Assembly (NCBI RefSeq): GCF_900129935.1
Contig: NZ_FQXJ01000006.1
Coordinates: 310,496 to 374,495, forward strand
From: Desulfosporosinus lacus DSM 15449
Lineage (GTDB): Bacteria > Bacillota > Desulfitobacteriia > Desulfitobacteriales > Desulfitobacteriaceae
DNA: 64,000 nucleotides
Reading direction: 5' to 3'
The notes beneath the pieces are model-generated. The model was given only the letters and a program-made list of their open reading frames with translations, searched no databases and was not told the DNA's origin. Of this stretch, positions 58,517 through 64,000 are shown piece after piece. Position 1 is the stretch's first letter. Every line of letters starts with the position of its first letter. Both the position numbers and the translations under genes were made by a program.

Positions 58517-59380
58517 TTACAGTCGCAACAACTTAGCAGCATTGCCACCAAGAATGTTTTCTACCCCCTCCGCGGGCAATGCTAACTTGCTAATAGCTTC
58601 CATGTTGCTCTTAATCCCTCTCATACCCGGCCAATCGCTGCCAAAAATGACTTTATCAGTGTTGCGAGCAAGTTCAGGAAAATAAGTCAGTAATTTTCCA
58701 GGAGGAAGACCCGCAAGCTCCATATAGAGATTTGAGTGAAGTTTAGAGAGAAAGAAAGCCTTATCGTACCAGAACCCGCGACCCGAGTGGGCCATTACCA
58801 AGTTTAAATTCGGGAAATCTCCTGCTACATCATCCAAGTGCAGGGGATCTCCATACTTCATACGAGAGCCCTTAAAGACTGAGGAACCGGTATGAATCAG
58901 GACGGGAATGCCTAAATCTTGAGCGGCCTGATAGAGCGGGTACATTCTCTGGTCGTTGAGGTAATAATGTTGGTAGGTGGGATATAATTTCAATCCCCGG
59001 AAACCCTCATCTTCCACCTTGTGGCGCAGTTCATCTCCCAAGTTCGTAAAAATACAAGGATTAATGTCACAAAATGGTATTAACTTCGATCTCCCCCGGC
59101 AAAAGTCTCTTACTTGCTCATTAGTACAGATCCCCGTGGTAATATAACTTAATTCTGCCAGCACGCAGGCATAATCAACCCCTTCTGACGATAACAAGTC
59201 TTCAAAAGCTCCTGGATCGTTATACCGGTTAATATAGTCTTCGTACCCTTCAGGATGAGCTTGCTTGATCCATTCAGTCACCCACGGATGGGAATAGGTG
59301 TATAACCCCATATGAACATGAAAATCAATGCGAGGTTTGCGGGGTTTTCTGTCAGTGAATTCTAAGGTCATTTGTTCCAT
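58517..59380 (-). CDS. Amidohydrolase-2 family metal-dependent hydrolase or decarboxylase
   Basis: TIM-barrel enzyme of 287 residues. Metal ligands: RIDFHVHMG (HxH), GLKLYPTYQHYY, VLIHTG, VMAHSGRG and FGSDWPG (Asp). The ACMSD-like subfamily includes decarboxylases and hydrolases of aromatic or cyclic acids. It is second in the CoA-transferase operon behind the sigma-54 promoter at 61154-61170, so it probably processes a catabolic intermediate; substrate unknown. Confidence 0.85.
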   Translation of the reverse strand: MEQMTLEFTDRKPRKPRIDFHVHMGLYTYSHPWVTEWIKQAHPEGYEDYINRYNDPGAFEDLLSSEGVDYACVLAELSYITTGICTNEQVRDFCRGRSKLIPFCDINPCIFTNLGDELRHKVEDEGFRGLKLYPTYQHYYLNDQRMYPLYQAAQDLGIPVLIHTGSSVFKGSRMKYGDPLHLDDVAGDFPNLNLVMAHSGRGFWYDKAFFLSKLHSNLYMELAGLPPGKLLTYFPELARNTDKVIFGSDWPGMRGIKSNMEAISKLALPAEGVENILGGNAAKLLRL

Positions 59381-59538
59381 CTCCTTTCACCCCAACCGGT
59401 GTACCTAAGTTGGACACTTAACAGAAAAAAGTAAATTAAGATAACTATAACTACTCAGGTCCGCTGTATTTAAGCACACAAAATGGGGTACCGAGTACCC
59501 CCCTGAATGGACATGGGTTGTGTTTGAGAAAGTGGAAA

Positions 59539-60840
59539 TTATAATAAATTCATCTTTCGCGCTTCCATCGTCAATTCTGCCCGAAAATCCGGGTGGGCTA
59601 TAGCAATTAATTCCTGCGCCCGTTGTTTTCTGCTCTTCCCGCGAAGTTTGGCTACACCATACTCAGTTACAACATACATAACATCATTCTTTGTTGTAGT
59701 TACTGCAGAACCGGTGGACAAAGTCGGAACGATACGTGAAATCGTATTTTTACTAGCTGTTGATGGAAGAGTAATAAAAGATCTTCCTCCCTCGGATCGG
59801 GCGCAAGCTTGCGCAAAATCAGCCTGACCTCCAGTTCCGCTAAAAGGATTAACTCCCATGGTTTCCGAATTGCATTGTCCCAGAAAATCCACCTGAATCG
59901 AGCCATTAATACTAACTAGATTATTATTTTTTCCGGCAAGATAAGGATCATTGGTGAAGTCTACAGGGTGCATCTCGACCATAGGATTATGATCCATCAT
60001 GCCAAATAGTTTTCGGGTGCCTTGTCCTAAAGTACAAATCATCTTACCTGGTAGATAGTTTTTTTTGCGGCCTGTGATTGCACCAGCATTAAATAAATTT
60101 AGAATGCAATCCGTCATCACTTCTGTGTGAATGCCAAGGTCATGTCTGTTTTGCAGTTGCGTGATTACAACATCAGGAATGCTCCCAAGTCCAATTTGCA
60201 GGGTATCACCATCTTTAATAAATTCAGCTACGTACTCTCCAATAGCCTTCTCGACTGGGGTTATTGTACGAGCAATTGGAATTTCAAATAATGGAAATTG
60301 ACTTTCTACCACTGCAGAAACCTGAGAAATGTGAACTTTATTGTTTCCATATACGTAAGGCACCTCAGGACTTACTTCTACAATCACTTCCCTCGCCTTG
60401 GAAATTGCTGCCATGGAATAATCCGCTCCTACACCTAAAGAAAAGTAACCGAAACTATCCATAGGGGAAACCATAGAAGCTGCTACATCAACTTTAATAT
60501 GATCATCCCTAATTAACTTTGGAACACTGTAAAAGTTATTAGGAATAACGTCTGCCCAGCCTTCTTCAGCACCTTTTCGAGACGCACCGCCAACAAACAG
60601 AGCTACGTGACGAACGTTCTCCGCTGTTTCGGGATCATAGTAACCATATTTCCTTTGAGCAAACATTTGCATTACTTTAACATCATGATAGTTGCGGCGT
60701 TGTTCTGATAAGGCGGTTAAAACTGTCGGTGGTTCGCCAATTCCCAAAGGTAAACATATCCAATCTCCATCCTTGATTAGTTTAATCGCTTCGTAAGCAT
60801 CTCGTTTTTTGCGGTTGTAGAGTTCTTGAATTCGATTCAT
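59539..60840 (-). CDS. Acyl-CoA:acetate / 4-hydroxybutyrate CoA-transferase family protein
   Basis: Moves CoA between acetyl-CoA and another acid. It has 433 residues from ATG 60840 (AGGAGG 13 nt upstream, a long spacing), near the usual 430-440. Family regions: LPLGIGEPPTVLTAL, LQIGLGSIPDVVI, GGQADFAQACARSEGG, and the C-terminal VVTEYGVAKLRGKS. With the AbfD-like gene 10 kb away, 4-hydroxybutyrate is one candidate; activation of a ring or dicarboxylic acid is another. It could also stand in for the decayed CoA-transferase before gcdD. Confidence 0.88.
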   Translation of the reverse strand: MNRIQELYNRKKRDAYEAIKLIKDGDWICLPLGIGEPPTVLTALSEQRRNYHDVKVMQMFAQRKYGYYDPETAENVRHVALFVGGASRKGAEEGWADVIPNNFYSVPKLIRDDHIKVDVAASMVSPMDSFGYFSLGVGADYSMAAISKAREVIVEVSPEVPYVYGNNKVHISQVSAVVESQFPLFEIPIARTITPVEKAIGEYVAEFIKDGDTLQIGLGSIPDVVITQLQNRHDLGIHTEVMTDCILNLFNAGAITGRKKNYLPGKMICTLGQGTRKLFGMMDHNPMVEMHPVDFTNDPYLAGKNNNLVSINGSIQVDFLGQCNSETMGVNPFSGTGGQADFAQACARSEGGRSFITLPSTASKNTISRIVPTLSTGSAVTTTKNDVMYVVTEYGVAKLRGKSRKQRAQELIAIAHPDFRAELTMEARKMNLL

Positions 60841-61153
60841 AATTTCTAAATTTCCTCCTCTAAAAATGTTATGAAAATTCAGATTTTTAGAAATACATCT
60901 GCCTGTCAATAATGAAGACATAGTAATCTCTTCATCTCAATCATCGGCTTAATTCTCAATGATTTTGCCGAAGTATTCCAAACACCCTCAATCCTCGCAT
61001 TTGACGCATTTATCATAGTATCAATGCTAATGTAAAACACCCTTGATCCTATCCCTATATCTGTGGTTAAGCTATCTTTCACCTCTTTCAACCTACAGTA
61101 AGTCGAGATCTTTGACCAAAATTATCAGTATATTTATAATATTTTAATATATT

Positions 61154-61170
61154 TGCAATTCCGGTGCCAT
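61154..61170 (-). promoter_or_regulatory. Sigma-54 promoter of the CoA-transferase operon
   Basis: The minus strand reads ATGGCACCGGAATTGCA with GG at 61168-61167 and GC at 61156-61155 (N10), about 315 bp upstream of the CoA-transferase start. Confidence 0.83.
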
Positions 61171-61265
61171 TTTACTACTCTTAAATCACTTAAGTTATGA
61201 TTTGTTAATCTTAACTGTCTAATCGTCGAATAGCCACCGTCAACGGTTCAATGTCTACAGCATCT

Positions 61266-61322
61266 AAGAGGACAATGATGAACGCCATTGCGAATTTGCA
61301 GTGGGTTTATCATTGTCCTCTT
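61266..61322. terminator. Hairpin after the MBL-fold gene
   Basis: AAGAGGACAATGAT pairs perfectly with ATCATTGTCCTCTT around a 29-nt loop, 80 bp past the MBL gene stop. No clear T-run. Confidence 0.55.
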
Positions 61323-61401
61323 AAAAGTCCGCATAAATCAGAGTTTTACCGAATCATACCTGCATCATGATAATGCGAATATGACTCGGTTTATATGCCG
61401 C

Positions 61402-62370
61402 TCACTGAGCTTCCCAATATACTATCCCTGCATTACGCCTAGTTCGGACACAATTTCGAACTCTTAGCCAACCCAAATGCCCCAGCGTCACAGAAAGTGC
61501 CAACCAAGTATGATACCGCCCGCCGTCGCTGGGAAACAATTTATTAGTTACAGAAAATGTACTCAAGCCATAAATGCCAAGAATTCCAAGGACTTGTTCA
61601 CTGCGTTTAGCCATATGGGTAAACTGGCGATCAATGGCTGAGTCAATTGATAAGATTGGTTTACCATGACCTGGATAAGCTTTAGAAGCCCTAAGCAGGC
61701 GAATCTTAGTCATAGACTCCTGCAATCTTACCAAGCTTAAGTCTCTCTCCTCCCCTTCAAGATCAAAAATGGGGTTTGGAGTAATTTCCGGAAGCAATGT
61801 ATCACCAGTGAACACTGCGCCATTTTCTACAAGTTGAAAACAACAACTACCAGGTGTATGCCCCGGTGTGTGAATCACCTTAATGGTCAGACCAGATAAA
61901 TTCAAGACAGATCCTTGGGCCAAAGAGCGGATAGAAGACTCCGGCAAAGGCTTAGTCCCGCCCTCCAAGGTTACCACCTCATTTATCAGACCCGCTATCT
62001 TAGTCCTCTGAATCCCAAGCTCCTCCAAAAACGGAATTGCCGCTTCCGGGTCTATAAAAAATGGGTTCTTTAGTGCACTGGTTAATTTATTGCGATCAGC
62101 AGGATGAACCCAAACTAAGGCACCTGAACGCTCCGCAATTTGCGCTACAAAGCCAAAATGATCATAGTGCCCATGTGTTACCAAGATATGCTCGATATTA
62201 TCCCAGCCGACTTCAGCTTTCTTAAGAGTAGCTTCGAGGGCATCCAGTGCCTGTGGTGAATTTGGACCTGCATCCACTAGAATTGATTTTTTATTTTCTT
62301 GTTTTATCAAGTAGGCATTTGCGTTGTATCCGATATCTGGCATTGGTATTTTATACTCATAGATCTGCAT
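61402..62370 (-). CDS. MBL-fold metallo-hydrolase
   Basis: Zinc hydrolase, probably acting on a thioester or other ester. It has 322 residues from ATG 62370 (GGGGAG 7 nt upstream). Metal motifs: VTHGHYDHFG, HTPGHTPGSCCF, FTGDTLL and YPGHGKP. A C-terminal domain of about 90 residues follows, of LACTB2-like size. It lies after the thiolase terminator and may be expressed by read-through. A thioesterase role in the same CoA-ester pathway is possible. Confidence 0.85.
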   Translation of the reverse strand: MQIYEYKIPMPDIGYNANAYLIKQENKKSILVDAGPNSPQALDALEATLKKAEVGWDNIEHILVTHGHYDHFGFVAQIAERSGALVWVHPADRNKLTSALKNPFFIDPEAAIPFLEELGIQRTKIAGLINEVVTLEGGTKPLPESSIRSLAQGSVLNLSGLTIKVIHTPGHTPGSCCFQLVENGAVFTGDTLLPEITPNPIFDLEGEERDLSLVRLQESMTKIRLLRASKAYPGHGKPILSIDSAIDRQFTHMAKRSEQVLGILGIYGLSTFSVTNKLFPSDGGRYHTWLALSVTLGHLGWLRVRNCVRTRRNAGIVYWEAQ

Positions 62371-62407
62371 CCCATTGCTCCCCAATCATACTTTTGATTA
62401 AAAACCA

Positions 62408-62444
62408 GAGAAGCATTGCCGCGAGCAACGCGGTAATGCTTCTC
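62408..62444 (-). terminator. Terminator after the distal thiolase
   Basis: GAGAAGCATTGCCGCG pairs perfectly with CGCGGTAATGCTTCTC with one wobble; TGGTTTTT follows on the minus strand. Confidence 0.8.
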
Positions 62445-62471
62445 TCAGCCAGTAATATCCTTAGTTCTAGT

Positions 62472-63662
62472 TTAGTACAGAGCCTCAATAATAGTAGCCA
62501 TCCCTTGTCCGCCGCCGATACAAAGGGTAACCATACCATAGCGACCCTTTCGTCTGCGCAGCTCATGAAGAAGAGTCGTCATTAAGCGGGCTCCAGTTGC
62601 TCCAATCGGATGACCCAAAGCAATTGCTCCACCATTGACATTTGTTTTCTCCATATCTAAACCAAGCTCCCGAATAACGGCTAAGGATTGCGAAGCAAAA
62701 GCCTCATTTAATTCGATCAAGTCAATATCGTCTAAAGTTAGTCCAGCTTGTTTTAAAGCCTTACGCACAGCCGGTACCGGACCAATCCCCATAATCAGCG
62801 GAGAGACTCCAGTCGTTACATCCGTTACAATTCTAGCCAATGGTTTAATACCCTGTTCCTTGGCTTTGTCAGCAGACATTAAAACTATTGCCGAAGCAGC
62901 ATCATTTCGACCACAGGAATTACCGGCAGTAACGGATCCCCCTTTCTTAAACACTGGTTTTAGTGATGCGATTTTTTCCAGCGAAGTATCCTTTGGACCT
63001 TCATCTGTATCAAAAATAACCGTGCCTTTACGGGATTTAATTTCAACTGGTACAATCTCATCTTTGAAAACTCCAGATTGCAAAGCTTTTTGGCATCTTT
63101 GCTGACTCTGAAAAGCAAATTGATCTTGATCTTCTCTCGAAACATTAAATTGTTCGGCCACATTTTCGGCTGTATCACCCATTGAAACAACACCGTAGAT
63201 CGAAGCGGGTTGTCCGCCAGGTCCAGCTTCTGTTAGAGAATCAACTAAAACTCCATCACCTGCACCATACCCATAGCGAGCATTTTTTAGATAAAAGGGC
63301 GCACGACTCAGACTCTCTGTACCCCCGGCTACTACCACGTCCGCTCTTCCGGTCTGTATTTCTTGGGTTCCATTGCTGATAGCTTTTAAACTGGCAGCAC
63401 ATTGGCAATGCACTGTATAGGCAGAGGCTTCTTCCGGTATTCCTGCCAAAAGCGAGCAATTGCGTGCAATATTTGCTGCTTCAGTTGTTTGTCGTGACCA
63501 ACCCATGATAACTGTTTCCACTAAATCAGGGCTCACTCCTGCCCGGGCAACTGCTTCTTTTACGGCCATGCCTCCCAGTTCTTGTGGAGTTATCCCTTTG
63601 AGTGTCCCGCCAATAGTACCAACTGGAGTTCTCACAGCACTGACGATTACAACTTCTTTCAT
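62472..63662 (-). CDS. Thiolase family protein (divergent nucleophile motif)
   Basis: Acetyl-CoA acyltransferase of 396 residues from ATG 63662 (GAGGAGG 6 nt upstream). The nucleophile loop reads [11 protein letters not shown] (C88 expected, with a second Cys at 86) rather than the usual VCGSG. The C-terminal blocks [15 protein letters not shown] and CIGGGQG are intact. Given the setting, thiolysis of 3-oxopimelyl-CoA to glutaryl-CoA plus acetyl-CoA is a candidate role. It has its own sigma-54 promoter. Confidence 0.9.
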   Translation of the reverse strand: MKEVVIVSAVRTPVGTIGGTLKGITPQELGGMAVKEAVARAGVSPDLVETVIMGWSRQTTEAANIARNCSLLAGIPEEASAYTVHCQCAASLKAISNGTQEIQTGRADVVVAGGTESLSRAPFYLKNARYGYGAGDGVLVDSLTEAGPGGQPASIYGVVSMGDTAENVAEQFNVSREDQDQFAFQSQQRCQKALQSGVFKDEIVPVEIKSRKGTVIFDTDEGPKDTSLEKIASLKPVFKKGGSVTAGNSCGRNDAASAIVLMSADKAKEQGIKPLARIVTDVTTGVSPLIMGIGPVPAVRKALKQAGLTLDDIDLIELNEAFASQSLAVIRELGLDMEKTNVNGGAIALGHPIGATGARLMTTLLHELRRRKGRYGMVTLCIGGGQGMATIIEALY

Positions 63663-63843
63663 TTTGGTCCTCCTCTTTCTTTTAAAAATAATTATCAACT
63701 GCTCACTAACTTTTTCATTGCATAAGTAAGGGATTTTTCTTTGCTCCCTCTGACAATAGTTTTCATTATTCCTTTGTCCCACTCTAACCCTTTTTCATTT
63801 TAGTCCTCCTTTATTTTAAAAATAATCACAACTTACTAAATAA

Positions 63844-63860
63844 TGCAATTATTGTGCCAA
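63844..63860 (-). promoter_or_regulatory. Sigma-54 promoter of the distal thiolase gene
   Basis: The minus strand reads TTGGCACAATAATTGCA (GG-N10-GC), about 180 bp upstream of the thiolase. Further upstream an ATTCACGTT / AACGTGAAT inverted pair (63878-63886 and 63945-63953) could be an activator site. No other gene is seen up to the window end. Confidence 0.83.
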
Positions 63861-64000
63861 TTTGATTCCGTCGTTTAATTCACGTTCAATAACATAGAAT
63901 CTGTAGCCTATTTCGCTGGCGCGGACTCCAAAAAAGATGAGGGAAACGTGAATGCTCTAGCTAAAACAAACGCTGCTTGCAATGCCTCTGTCGGGCAAAG

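Larger units (their letters stand above)
60841..61401. other. Promoter-bearing intergenic interval
   Basis: No gene seen. It holds the sigma-54 promoter (61154-61170) and the hairpin at 61266-61322; the rest is AT-rich. Confidence 0.6.

Noticed and set aside
60906..61091. 61-codon frame upstream of the CoA-transferase
   Set aside because: It lies in the leader downstream of the sigma-54 promoter without a ribosome site.
1..64000. CRISPR arrays, tRNA or rRNA genes, intact transposases, phage genes
   Set aside because: No regularly spaced repeats, no cloverleaf or rRNA sequence, and no transposase or phage reading frame was recognised anywhere in the window.

Overview
The window looks like chromosome from a spore-forming, anaerobic Clostridia-class Firmicute of the Desulfosporosinus/Desulfitobacterium type. 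The support is spoIVA, an ispH-rpsA fusion, the gene order cmk / ispH-rpsA / membrane protein / der / plsY / gpsA / spoIVA, a biotin-dependent sodium-pumping decarboxylase, and CBS-PAS sigma-54 activators. The assignment is inferred from gene content; there is no rRNA or tRNA in the window. Nearly all genes are on the minus strand.

Left arm (1-11 kb): a TAXI-type solute-binding lipoprotein cut by the window edge, a zinc-ribbon protein, and two catabolic operons. The first is a glutaconyl-CoA decarboxylase set (gcdD-B-C-A, including a 45-residue delta-like subunit) preceded by a decayed CoA-transferase gene. The second is glutaryl-CoA dehydrogenase-like acd / hbd / crt / thl. Together they would convert glutaryl-CoA to glutaconyl-CoA, crotonyl-CoA and acetyl-CoA.

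10.9-22 kb: a stand-alone biotin ligase, a CBS-PAS sigma-54 activator, a biotin ECF transporter (ecfT-ecfA-bioY) behind a textbook BirA operator/promoter, a second HTH-containing BirA, a thioesterase, a flavodoxin-ferredoxin protein, an activator-like protein that has lost its sigma-54 motif, and an unusual crotonase.

22-48.5 kb: mainly housekeeping. An ArsB/NhaD-type transporter, spoIVA, gpsA, plsY, der, a DUF512 radical-SAM protein, an FtsW/SpoVE protein, ispH-rpsA, plsC, cmk, a CPBP protease, a zinc-dependent phospholipase-like protein, marR-ftsH, cls, and aroF-tyrA-aroA-azlC-azlD. A possible structured RNA lies upstream of aroF.

49-64 kb: a second catabolic block. One operon has two crotonases, a BadH-like dehydrogenase, a BadI-like ring hydrolase, a 3-hydroxyacyl-CoA dehydrogenase and an atypical 4-hydroxybutyryl-CoA-dehydratase-family flavoprotein. 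Then come its sigma-54 activator, a small soluble chemoreceptor-like protein, an amidohydrolase, a CoA-transferase, an MBL-fold hydrolase and a thiolase.

The unifying observation is five near-identical sigma-54 (-24/-12) promoters, all on the minus strand and all GG-N10-GC. They sit before the gcd operon, the acd-hbd-crt-thl operon, the bad-like operon, the CoA-transferase operon and the distal thiolase. I read this as one dispersed regulon for alicyclic acids via pimelyl-CoA and glutaryl-CoA to acetyl-CoA, with the biotin genes supplying the decarboxylase cofactor. Acid activation, the first ring dehydrogenation, the pimelyl-CoA dehydrogenase and any benzoyl-CoA reductase are not in this window, so substrate identity is inference.
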